From: Wurfbainia villosa
Taxonomy: Eukaryota; Streptophyta; Magnoliopsida; Zingiberales; Zingiberaceae
DNA: 64,000 bases
Assembly (NCBI GenBank): GCA_025175895.1
Contig: CM046005.1
Span: 62,706,325-62,770,324, forward strand
Direction of reading: 5' to 3'
How positions within the stretch are numbered: position 1 is the first letter of the stretch; every line of letters begins with the position of its first letter. The position numbers were made by a program, and so were the translations under genes. Shown here in pieces: positions 20,974 to 31,748 of this stretch. Under the pieces are notes generated by a model. It did not search any database, was not told where the DNA came from, and saw only the letters and a list, made by a program, of their open reading frames with translations.

Positions 20974-22010
20974 ATGGCAGTTCGGTACATCGACGACGAG
21001 TTTTTTAGGAATTTTTGTACTGATGTCATTGAGATCTTATCATACTATCAGCTTATGAAGGTAGCTCTTTGCAACCATTCCATAAATGATGATCTCCTTA
21101 AGGAGTTCTATCAAAACGTGAAGAAAGTTGATGATGGTCCGATATACACCACTCGGGTCATAAAACGTGACCTAGAGTTCACTCCTGCAATCCTGCAGGA
21201 GTTCCTTGAGTGTCGACCATCAAATAACACTTTCATATTTTACCCTACCTTCAATGCTCCTCTACCTGAGCCTTTTGATCATATCTCCTTGGACTCCATG
21301 CATGAGCATATCTTTCGACACCCTCGCCCACCAGCTCAGAACCTATTTCCCATCAATGAGCTGTCTGCGCCCGACAATGTACTCTACAAAGTCTTTGTTG
21401 GGTGTTTTCTACCTATTGTCACTCGGGGACAGGACAAGATTCGGCCTCCCCATCTTTTTCTTATGTATGTCATGCGTCATAGATTGGACATAAACATTGC
21501 ATTGTACATTTTATAGCCCCTGTACAAGGAAAGATCCACATGCCTTTTGGAAATATCATAATTGCATGGCTAGAGTCCATAGGCATAAATATTTCCAGGG
21601 GTTCGCTGCGGGCATTATCTGAAGTTTACAACTGTTCAATTCGTAACTTCACTTTAGCGGGTCTCCGGACCGGTGACGGACGGATGAAGCTGATACCTTG
21701 ACCTTAGGCCGGGGCACGTAGAGAGGCACCTCGAGTCCATGGAAAGGATGCAGGACGATATGAGGGCCCTAATGCTTCTGACGAGGCTGATCAGATACCA
21801 GCAGATGCATTAGGAGCAGGTCCTTCAGATTGGGTTGCAGACCTGGAGGTCAGATTTCAGGAGTACCAACAGACCGTGGACTCTAGACTAGCTGAGATTC
21901 TGGCGGGGCAGGACCACATTGAGCAGCGTCAGCTCGACATGTACGAGATGATGCGAGCCTGGACCTTGAGTCAGCAGCCACCTCCGCCTCCACCTTCCGC
22001 AGAGGACTAG
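20974..22010 (+). pseudogene. Transposase_32-like (putative plant transposon protein) ORF in B
   Basis: The first open frame starts at ATG 20974 (MAVRYIDDEFFRNFC) and stops at 21516 (180 aa). A second open stretch in a shifted frame (about 21812-22010) is a charged, coiled-coil-like tail ending in SQQPPPPPPSAED and a stop, so the original product was about 300 residues or more. The block VLYKVFVGCFLPIVTRGQ...HLFLMYVMRHRLDINIALYI resembles the conserved helix region of the plant 'putative transposon protein' domain (Transposase_32-like): a nuclear-element protein of unknown biochemistry, not a proven transposase. I see no RT, integrase or protease motif. It sits where pol should be, in the sense orientation. 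The assignment rests on remembered family style, so it is moderate. Confidence 0.5.
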
Positions 22011-23667
22011 CGATATAGGATGTTTAGCGATATAGGATGTCTTTTTGTTTGGACATTTCACATTTTGGATGTAAAAATTTGAAGTTTTTAATGAAATGCC
22101 TTGTTTGTAAAATTATTGTTGTCTGATTGTATGTTTGGTTGGAATGTGCTTGTTTGTGTAAGCTTGCTATGTCATGGTATCTAATTCCATTTTCTCATAT
22201 AACATGTCATGTTGTTGATTAGGACTTTTGTAGATGTTATGTTCACTTTTTAAAAGCTTATTGATATATCATGACATCATGATCATTGCCATGCTTTATT
22301 ATTGTTATCATTTATGCCATGATCATTCATGCATTTAACTTGATTAAAATTGAGTTAAGGACAATGACATGACTTGGAGTCCCATTTATAAGGGAATCAA
22401 GTAGGGTTGCCTAGAAAATGTATGAGGCCATAATAATCCTAACTCCACATCTCACATTTAAATTGACATGTGTGTGTGTGTATACACCTTAGATAACATG
22501 TGAGATGTTAGGATAATAAGTTAGGTTCAAGGTGCATAGGTAGTGCATCTAGATGAACTTAAACTTATTTCAATCATCACTAAGAGTCATGAGGAAAGCT
22601 AATATACAAGTCATGTATATCTAGCCAATAGTCCATGGTTCAAAATGGGTTTTCAAAAACATTTTTTAATCACTTTAGAAAACCTTGGTGAAGTCTATCT
22701 TTTGATAGCAATCATCATTGTAAAAGTTGATACAAAGTAGATCAAAAACTTTAAAGTTTTAATAGTTTTTGAACTTTGTACCAATCTCCTATTTTAATGG
22801 TTAAAATATTTTTCCAAGATTTTTCACCGATTATATGTGTGATAAGTATTATACATGAGAAATTTTGTGATTTTTCAAGCTATATATATTTAGTTATGAT
22901 TTTTCAAATTTGGAGTCTGATAATTGAAAAACAGGTTTTGATTATCGATCGCTTCTACAGGTAGTCGATCGATGAGCGATAGTTGCTCGAGGTGGCTCTA
23001 CTGAAACCATTGCTCGTGTGATGTCGGATCATTCGATCATTTGGTGCCGATCGGTGATGGACACTTCGGTTTTTGTTTAATTTGATTTCAGCTACGGTTA
23101 AGGTCCCTAACCACTCCTAACCCTAGGATATGCTTTAGGAAGCATTATAAAGGGTGAAAATTCATTGGACATGGATTTGGAGAGGTTTAGGTCAATGTAT
23201 CAAGTTTAAGGGTGGAAGAGTTCGTTTTTTGAACTTTGAACCTTATTTTTGATGTTTAAGAGTTCCTATTGGCTTAGGAACTTACCAAGGACATTGTTGG
23301 TGCAATGGTCAAGGAGGAGCAAGCCTTTAGGGGGAGGTATCCATAATGGGATGATGGATGATATTTTTTCTCATGAGAGGAAAAATGAGATTTTGAGATA
23401 CCCAATTAGGAAATTGAGAGAGAGTATAGGATTGCCTCTCTTGAGTGATATGAGACTTATCACTAGGAAGATGGTAGGCATCCTAGGTATTTTTTGACCA
23501 AAGGGGAGATTGTAAGATCTCATTGGGACATGAGACATTGACCTCCTTGGAGAGTAAAACTTTTTGATGTATGTCAAAAAGGGGAAGAACATAAGATTAC
23601 CAATTTATGAAATTGGTAAGGGAATTTGAGTTAGGGGCTTAACTCAAGATTATTTTTGTCAAACATT
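22011..23667 (+). other. B 3' noncoding region
   Basis: No gene. It is homologous to D (38100-37260 reversed) from about 22250 onward, for example the block around 22365-22420. AT-rich, with CGATCG-type sites at 22940-22985. A plus-strand open frame at 23249-23497 is noncoding sequence shared with D. Confidence 0.7.
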
Positions 23668-23681
23668 AAAAAGGGGGAGAT
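23668..23681 (+). other. B polypurine tract
   Basis: AAAAAGGGGGAGAT directly before the 3' LTR; a second AAGGGGAGA-type tract is near 23500-23515. Confidence 0.85.
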
Positions 23682-25239
23682 TATTGGTGCAATCAGCCCA
23701 GGTCATGATTGACCATACTCGAGTTTGACTCAAGTGATGTTTTGATGTTTGACAAAATGAGTTGACATTGATGTTTGACATTGATGTCTATTAATGTTTT
23801 GGGGAGATTGTTTGTATAATCGACCCAAGTTATGATTAACCGGACTCGAGTTTGACTCGAGGGAGACTTTGATGGTTGACTGGAGTTGAGCATGTCATGG
23901 AAAGTCCAAGTCTTAAGTACTTGGCATGTAAAGTCCAAGCATGGGTCTTGGCAAGGAAAAGTCCAAGCATGGGTCTTGGCATGGAAAGTCCAACATGGGT
24001 TGGCAAGGGAAAGTCCAAGTTTGAGTCTTGGCATTGGAGAAGTCCAAGGGGTTTGATATTGGTGGCGTAAAGTCCAAGCGGGAGTCTTGGCAGCATAAGT
24101 CCAATGGTTGGCAGCGTAAAGTCCAAGAGGAGTCTTGGCGGCATAAGTCCAATGTGCCTTGGCGGTGTAGACACCGTTAGCATGACATAGCCGATGGAAG
24201 TATCTGAAGGCTAGCGCGATGGATGAATAACTCATGGATGACTTGGAGGGATCCGAGAGGCGTGAGGCTAATGGAGGTGGCTAGAAGGCTTAGGTCTAGG
24301 CTAAGGGTGGTCTAGCAAGTATGGGGGCACCATACTTGGGTTAAAATCTCATGTTTGAGGTGTGCCAGTCGATTGATGTCATGTGGCAGTCGACTGGTGT
24401 GAGTCAACTAGGGTTGACAGCGGGATGTGTCCCAATAGTCGACTGCCGAAGCTTGACACTCGACTGATTGGACGAGCACTCGATTGATATTGAGATTAGT
24501 CGATTGATTCTCGTATTTTGGGACACAGAGTGGAGTCTAACTTGACCACTGGGACGAGCAGTCGAGTGATGGCTTAAACAGTCGACTGATGGTAATTATT
24601 AGTCGACTGATGTCCTAGCTGTTGGACTTTTCCAGCGTGGATTACACCGTTGTCTCACAGCAACAGTGTGATCAGTCGACTGATGGTCCCGATCAGTCGA
24701 CTGATCGGCTTTCTCCAGCACAGGCAGAAGATATAAATGGAGCTCGTGGAGAAGAAAAAGCCAATCGGTTCTCGAGGACATTTGGGGTGATTTACTGCTG
24801 CAAATCAGGGTTTCCAAGTTCTTTTCAAGCAACCAAGCGATCAAGCATTCAAAGAGAAATTGTAAAGTAGTTTTCTTTACTTGCATTGTATTTCATTGTT
24901 GTAATTGCTTGTATCTATTTCTTATTGTTGTAAGAATAGTTTATAAGAGGTTTCTCTGCCTCCGTCTTGTGTCGAGAAGGAGTATTTGTGGTTAGTGATT
25001 GCATTGGCATTGCTAGAGCTCCTTAGAGCTCGATCCGTGGAGTAGGAATCGTTTCGATTCTGAACCACGTTAAATATTTGTGTATTGGTGTGTTTGATTG
25101 TGTCTATTTCGTTATTGCTTTTATTATCATTATTCCGCTGCGCTAACAAAATTTGTAGACTCAATCATGAACGAATTCCATCATCGGTACTAGCACACGC
25201 TATTCACCCCCCCCTCTAGCGTCCAATCGATCCCCTACA
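23682..25239 (+). repeat. B 3' LTR
   Basis: 1,558 bp ending ATCCCCTACA and followed by TGAAC. Its first bases are TATTGG instead of TGTTGG (one terminal G to A change). The AAGTCCAAG array lies at about 23888-24160 and the uninterrupted C target at 24147-24151. A decayed palindrome cluster (24385-24712), a TATA box (24732-24739) and the poly-C box (25199-25222) follow. Open frames in both strands here are LTR noise. Confidence 0.92.
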
Positions 25240-25539
25240 TGAACCATAGTTAAAGTTAGGAATTACTTTTGGTTTGATATATGTGCTAAGTGTGCAGGCT
25301 TAACAGGAAGTCCTAGTAGGTCAGGCAGATCGGATACTAGGCAATGCATGAGAAGTCATAGTAGGTCGTGTTGATCGGATACTAGGAAGAATACTTGATA
25401 GATCAGGAGGATTCGACACCAGGTAGAAAGTACAGATGGGTCAGGAGACTAGACATCTGGCATAAAGACCAATTGGGTCAGATGACCGGACAATCGACAT
25501 GAAGTCCAACTGGGTCAGGGAGACCGGACAGCTGGTGGA
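25240..25539 (+). repeat. Older LTR fragment with a 37-45-bp array
   Basis: Continuation of the fragment at 7009-7051 after B. From about 25309 it consists of roughly six degenerate units on the theme GAAGTCC...TGGGTCAGG...GACCGGACA...CTGG. The pattern resembles the AAGTCCAAG arrays of Sirevirus LTRs. Element E is inserted at 25540 (left flank GTGGA), so the rest lies beyond the window. Confidence 0.5.
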
Positions 25540-27432
25540 TGTTGGGTTGATCCGTGAGGGGAAACTTCGCTTCCCACTTCAACCCGGTCGCTTGTTCATG
25601 GCGATCCCATCAATGTCCCCGGATTAAAAAATTTAATCTTAAACAAAAGGAAACACCCAAGCAATCTTGTCATCGTCGTGCTATTCGTTTAGAGTGGTCA
25701 CTTGAACAAACTTGTTGTTCAAGCGACCTACCTCTATTCTACGAGTAGCCGCGGAATAGACAATGTACAGATCGCCGACTTTGGTGTTTATGTTTGGGAT
25801 CCAAGTATTATTTAGCCACAAAACAAAATATATCATGCACATAATTGAAAAACAAATATAAACATGATATAAGAGAAAATAGAGAATCGATATACCTCTC
25901 GATCTTCTATTGTATGTCCTTCCTCCTTTCGGACGTCGTGTGGGCGACGATCTACCAAAAGTTGAAGCTCCTAAATCGCCAATCTTCCTTCCTTGCTCGT
26001 TCCGAGCAAGAGGAAAAATAGAAACAAGCCTCTTCTCCTTCTTTTAACCAACCACCAAACTCCAAGGTTGGAGCTTGCCGTCGGCCAAGGAGGAAGAGGA
26101 GAATAGGTGAATGCCAACCAAAGCTCCAAGGGAGAACCCTAAGCCTAGGTTTTGCCGGCCAAAGAGAGGAAGAGGGGCTGCTTTGGACGCCGGCCAAGGG
26201 CTGGAAAGGGAAGCTAGGTCGCCGGCCACCTTGAGGGAAGAAGAAGAAAGGAAACACCTTCCTTATTTGGTGCCGCCAACCCCTAAACCCTAGCCTCCTA
26301 GCCTTGCCGCCCAAAAACCCTAATCCTATCTCTAGTTGGATTCTAGTTTCCGCCCACCCCTTGCTTTCCTTTTATAGAGTTAGGGATAAGCCTTGGTTTA
26401 ATCTCCACCATTGGTTCTAAGGATTTAATCTCAACCGTCGGATCTAGAGATTTAATCTCAACCGTCGGATCTAGAGATTTAATCTCTACCTTTGGATCTA
26501 GAGTTTTATTTCTATCCATTGGATCTAAGCTTCATGAGGTATTAATAGGCTACAATAGGGACCATGAGGAGGAGTTGGATCTTGGTCACCCAATGGATCA
26601 AGCCCACATAAAGTCCGATCCATTAATGATAATCCAATCCACTAAAGGATTATCATTGATCTACCTCACCAACCCCCATAAGTTAATATGGGCTCCATAT
26701 ATTATATGTACATTTTCTCCCCGTATTTAAGATCTCGAATGTCCGTCGATTAATTAATTTACTGACCATTAATTAATCCACATCTAACTCCATGAGTAGT
26801 ACCACTCAACCTTTTCATTATGCCGGACCAAGTCCACCTGCAGGGTTTACATGATGAACCTTATGAGCTCCTCAAGGGGACATCATCATCCTAATATATA
26901 GGACACAGTTTTTTCCTATAATCAACGACACACCATATAAATAATATCATTTCCCAACTTACCGAGCCTATCGATTTAATCTATAAATCTCGCCTATTGG
27001 TAAATCAAAGAAATGACTACTAAGTATATGTGTCCGTTATTATATCGGGATTAAGAGTATGTACAATATAATATCTGAGGTCTGACTCGATTATGTAGTC
27101 AGCAATAAATCGAATCACCTCTAAGTTGGTCCTGCTCAATATACACAAAGTGCACTAGTGTGATTCTATGGTCAAGATAAACCAATACCAAATCACACTA
27201 CAACCATTCCATTGGTTTGTCCAAAACCATCTCGGTTGTGAGCCTTTACTTATACTTTACAAAGAACCGATAACATGATCTCCCGTGTGACACCACACAC
27301 TATGTTATCTACAATGTAATGTATTAGACAATATGCATAGCCATAAAAATATGCAAACAATGATCATGTGATTCTTATTTCAAAATAAAGATGTTCATAC
27401 AAAAGATAGACTTTTTAGTATCCATCTCAACA
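25540..27432 (-). repeat. E 3' LTR
   Basis: 1,893 bp. Plus strand starts TGTTGGGTTGATCCG and ends CCATCTCAACA. TATA box (CTATAAAAGG on the minus strand) at 26368-26377, preceded by about five 27-bp units (26398-26525). Alignable with the C LTR over most of its length but only about half the array size. Minus-strand frames at 25952-26314 are LTR sequence. Confidence 0.88.
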
Positions 27433-27444
27433 ATCTCCCACTTA
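27433..27444 (-). other. E polypurine tract
   Basis: The minus strand reads AAGTGGGAGAT directly before the 3' LTR. Confidence 0.85.
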
Positions 27445-27465
27445 TACTAAAAGATTATGCTGTCC

Positions 27466-30400
27466 TCAAACTGCCATACATCTGATCCCTATTTCCTTCA
27501 CTTGCCTATCAAAAGCGCTCGCCGGAAGGGCCTTAGTGAAAGGATATGCCAGGTTATCCTCCGATGCAATCTTAGCCACAACAACTTCTCCTCTCTTTAC
27601 GATTTCTCGTATGAGGTGGTACTTACGCTCTATGTGTTTACTAGCCTTATGGGCTCGTGGTTCCTTCGAGTTTGCAACTGTACCACTATTATCACAATAA
27701 ATTGTGATAGTTCTGGGCAAACCAGGAATCACATCCAAGTCCATCAGGAAGTTCCTGAGCCACACAACTTCTTTGGTCGCCTCAGAGGCTGCCACATACT
27801 CAGCTTCCATGGTGGAGTCCGCCATGCATTTCTGCTTGACACTCCTCCATACTATGGCTCCACCTCCCAAAGTAAACACAAAACCTGAGGTAGACTTACT
27901 GTTATCCCTATCAGATTGGAAGTCGAAATCCGTGTAACTCACAGGGAGTAATTAGTCTGCCTAGTAAACTAGCATATAATCCCTAGTCCTTCTCAGGTAC
28001 TTCAATATATGCTTTACCGCAGTCCAATGTCCCTGTCCTGGATTACTCTGATATCTGCTGACCATGCCCATGGCAAAGCAGATATCTGGTCTCGTACATA
28101 GCATCGCATACATGAGGCTTCCTACTGCCGAAGCATAAGGAACCACCTTCATCTCCTCTATCTCCTCAGATGTTCTAGGACACATCTCCTTAGATAAAGG
28201 AACTCCATGCCTGAAAGGTAGAAAACCCTTCTTGGAGTTCTGCATGCTAAAACGATTCATAATCGTGTCTATGTATGAAGCTTGGGATAAGCACAACGTC
28301 CTTTTCCTGCGATCCCTTATAACCTTGATCCCAAGGATGTGTCCCACCTCTCCCAAGTCCTTCATATCAAACTGTTTGGACAACCAAACCCTTACGTCTG
28401 ATAACACCTTGATATTGTTGCCAATCAACAAAATGTCATCTACGTATAGTACAAGAAATACCACTACGTTTCCGTCACATCTCTTATATACACATGACTC
28501 ATCCAGACTTTGAATAAATCCATAAGACTGGATCACCTCATCAAAGCGGATGTTCCAAGACCTCGAAGCTTGCTTTAATCCATAAATGGACCGATTAAGC
28601 TTACATACTAGATGTTCTTTGCCCTTCGCAATGAATCCCTCTAGTTGCTTCATATAGATGTCTTCCTCAAGACTTCCATTCAGGAAATCTGTCTTGACAT
28701 CCATCTGCCACACCTCATAATCCATATGAGCTGCTATGCATAAGAGAATCTGGATAGACTTAAGCATGGCTATTGGCGAAAATGTCTCCTCATAATCGAT
28801 ACCCTCTTTCTGAGTATACCCCTTCGCAACAAGCCTCGCTTTGAAGGTCTCAACCTTCCCATCTATTCCTCTCTTTCTTTTGTAGATCCACTTGCATCCA
28901 ATGGTTTTTACACCATCGGGTGGTTCCACTACCTCCCAGACCTGATTTGAATCCATAGATTCAATCTCAGTATTCATTGCACTTTGCCAAGATGCTGCAT
29001 CTATATCTTGGATTGCCTCGTCATATGTCCAGGGATCAGGCTCATGTTCGCTAGGGACCAAATCAGAATATTCTCCCAAGAACTTGATTCTATCAGGCTG
29101 TCTAACAACCCTCCCACTACGACGAGGTATCTCCTGTGTATCCTCTGTGATACGTGGTGCAGTGACTTGTGGTATATCTTCTTGTACCGGTGGTACTGAA
29201 GAAGTGACTTCCCCTTTTAATTCTTCCAGAACAATTTTACTTTTGGGCTTGTGGCTCATCACATAGTCTTCCTCTAGAAATCTGGCGTTCGTGCTAACGA
29301 TCACTTTCTGATCTCTAGGACTATAAAACAAGCCACCCTTCATTCCTCTAGGATAGCCAACGAACATGCGTACTTCTGTACGAGGTTCCAACTTACCAGC
29401 ATCTGCCTTCAGCACATGTGTTGGACTCCCCCATATCCGAATATGTCTTAGACTAGGCTTTCGCCCAGTCCACAACTCTGTGGAAGTAGAAGGCACTGAT
29501 TTAGATGGAACCAAGTTCAGAATGTACACCGCCGTATCTAGAGCATATCCCCATAACGAATCTGGCAACTCAGAATAACTCATAATAGATCTAACCTTCT
29601 CCATAAGAGTCCTATTCCTTCGCTCTACTACACCATTCTGCTGGGGTGTGCTAGGTGCAGACAATTAGGATTGAATCCCAGCCTCTGATAAGTAATTCCT
29701 AAACTCTCCCAAGAGGTACTCACCACCATAATCAGATTGTAGTATCTTGATACTTTTACCTTGACGTTTCTCCACATCAACCTTGAATTCTTTGAACTTG
29801 TCAAAGCATTCAGACTTGCGGCGCATCAAGTAAATGTATCCATATCTCGAATAATCGTCTATAAAAGAGACGAAATACTCAAAACCACCTCTAGCCTGGA
29901 TAGACATAGGACCACACAAATCAGAATGAACCAACTCCAACACATCTTTGGCTCTATACCCCTTGGCCTTAAAAGGCCTCTTGGTCATTTTACCCTCCAA
30001 GCAAGATTCTCAGGTTGGGAAATCCTCCACCACTAATGAACCCAAAGGTCCATCAGCTATCAACCTTTGAATTCTGCTTAGGTTAATATGACCAAGCCTA
30101 AGATGCCAAAGATATGTTTGGTTCATCTTCGAAGGTTCTTTTCTCTTATTGGAATTAGAAGATGAGTTATTAACTTCAATTTGCATCGTGGGAGGTTTTG
30201 GTTCAAGTGTGTATAGATTTCCTATCAATGCACCTGAACAGATAATGTCCCTATTCTTTTTTATAACAACTCTGTCATTAAAAGAAATAGAATATCCATC
30301 CATAAACAATTTAGAAACCGAAATTAAATTCTTTCTAAATAAAGGTACATAAAGGCAATTCTTAAGAACCAAAAGTTTATTTTTCTCAAAAGATAAATGA

Positions 30401-31389
30401 ACGTCTCTCACTGCAACAACCGTCACCTTCGTGGCATCGCCCAAGTACACGGTAATCACCCCCTCAGCCAGTCGTCTAGTTTCTTGGAACCCCTATAAAG
30501 TATTGCAGATATGACCAGTGGCTCCCGTATCTATACACCAGGTGTCGATAGATAACACCGCTAAACATGTTTCAACGACTAGGCCAAAAGATATACCTTT
30601 GTTCTGCTTGTGGTTGGGGCAGTCCTTCTTCAAGTGTCCAGTCTGCTTCCAAGTGAAGCACTTGCCTTTCGGCTTCTTCACTCCTCCCTGAGTACCTCCC
30701 ACCACCTTTGCCCCAGTTTGTTTCTTCTTCTTCTTGCCTTTCGGCCTAGAAGTAGAAACCTTTTGGGTCACCATGGCATGCGCCTGAGCACTCTGACGAA
30801 ATAGCCCCTCTGCCGCCTGGAGTTCTGTCAGAAGCTCTGCCAACGAATACAACCTCTTGTTCATGTTGTAGTTCAGGTGAAACTGCTCAAAACTCCTAGG
30901 TAGAGACTGGAGTATGATATCGACCTGGGTTTCCCCATCGATCTCAGCTCCAAGGACCTCCAGCTCATTCAAATGAGCCATCATCTTGAGAACATGATCT
31001 CTCACGGGTGTTCCCTCGATCATGGTGGTCGTCATCAAGTTTCTCATGGCTTCTTGCCTTGCAACCCAATTTTGGTGTCCGAAAAGCTCTATGAGATTGA
31101 GCATCATGTCATAAGCAGTAGGCATGGCTTGATGCTGATGTTGCAGTATATTTGACATAGATGCCAAAATGTAACACCGCGCCATCTCATCGGCCTTTAC
31201 CCACTTCTTATAACTCTCTCTCTCCTTTTCCCCAGAATCATCCGCAGGCTTAGGAGGGCACTCTTCGAGGAGTACATATTTGTATTCCTCAGCAGTCAAG
31301 ATAATATCTAGATTCCTCTTCCAATCAACATAGTTGGGTCCAATAAGTTTATTCTCTTTCAGTATCACAGTAAGCGGGTTGAAAGTAAT
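27466..31389 (-). pseudogene. gag-pol: E gag-pol polyprotein (in-frame stops only)
   Basis: A whole copia polyprotein in one continuous frame with no frameshift. The original start codon is ATT at 31389-31387 (I-T-F-N-P-L where C and G have M-A-F-N-P-L). Five stops interrupt it, at about 30490, 30010, 29665, 27961 and 27951; all but the one at 30010 (Cys to stop) look like CAG or CAA changed to TAG or TAA. Domains: UBN2 gag; knuckle CFTWKQTGHLKKDC (second Cys to Trp); protease CIDTGATGHIC; GAG-pre-integrase; integrase (VHSDLCGPM, QSDYGGEY where G has RSDRDGEY, PQQNGVVERRNRT); RT with YVDD at 28435-28446; RNase H (CDNSGTV) ending GIRCMAV. The longest open piece (29664-27961, 567 codons) covers late integrase and all of RT. 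Confidence 0.92.
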
Positions 31390-31748
31390 TTTGAAAGAAA
31401 ACCTAAGAATCACATAGATCAAAACATTAGATTTCAAAAAATTATAGATTCCTCAAACAATAAAATTTTAAAAACAACCAACACCTCAAAACACCGAGAA
31501 TATCATATGCCACGATAGTGTGGACGTATACGAATTCTACATTTGTAAAAGAAGGTTTTACTCATTAATTTTACTATCTTGTCAACCTAACTTTTTGACA
31601 AGTAAAATTAATAGTTGGTTCCTCTTTGGCCCTACAAATAAAAGCAGTGACTCCGATGGGGAGGATACTTATATTTGTATCTAAGTCTTCACCATTACTT
31701 GGTACCAAGGTAATTATCTCGGGTTATGTGCCTTCCAATGGGGATGTA
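31390..31748 (-). other. E leader fragment with hairpin
   Basis: Part of the 5' untranslated leader up to the F insertion at 31749. The hairpin arms are 31564-31585 and 31595-31612. The sequence left of F ends ATGTA (31744-31748), the expected TSD of F. Alignment with C places the break opposite C position about 13930. Confidence 0.75.
31564..31612 (-). ncRNA. Leader hairpin of E
   Basis: ATTAATTTTACT...TTGTCAA (31564-31585) pairs with TTGACAAGTAAAATTAAT (31595-31612), with a three-base bulge. Compared with C and G one A-T pair has become G-C by changes in both arms, which supports a real structure. Confidence 0.6.

Larger units (their letters stand above)
7052..25239 (+). mobile_element. 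Element B: Sirevirus-like element lacking pol, carrying an extra ORF
   Basis: Plus-strand element with a perfect TSD, TGAAC (7047-7051 and 25240-25244). Removing element C leaves about 9.0 kb. Order: 5' LTR (7052-7521 plus 16699-17768), primer-binding site, gag with two zinc knuckles (17834-19525), long spacer, an unrelated ORF (20974 to about 22010), long spacer, polypurine tract, 3' LTR (23682-25239). I find no protease, integrase, RT or RNase H motif in the 5.9-kb interior. The same family as element D, which lacks the extra ORF. It would need trans-acting enzymes to move. Confidence 0.9.

Noticed and set aside
20974..21516. Calling the B ORF an envelope-like gene, as described in some Sireviruses
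   Set aside because: I see no signal peptide, no convincing membrane segment and no coiled coil in the first part; the helix block resembles the Transposase_32-like family better. Not excluded.
25309..25539. CRISPR-like regular repeat array
   Set aside because: Units are degenerate, without unique spacers, inside a plant LTR; a eukaryotic tandem repeat.
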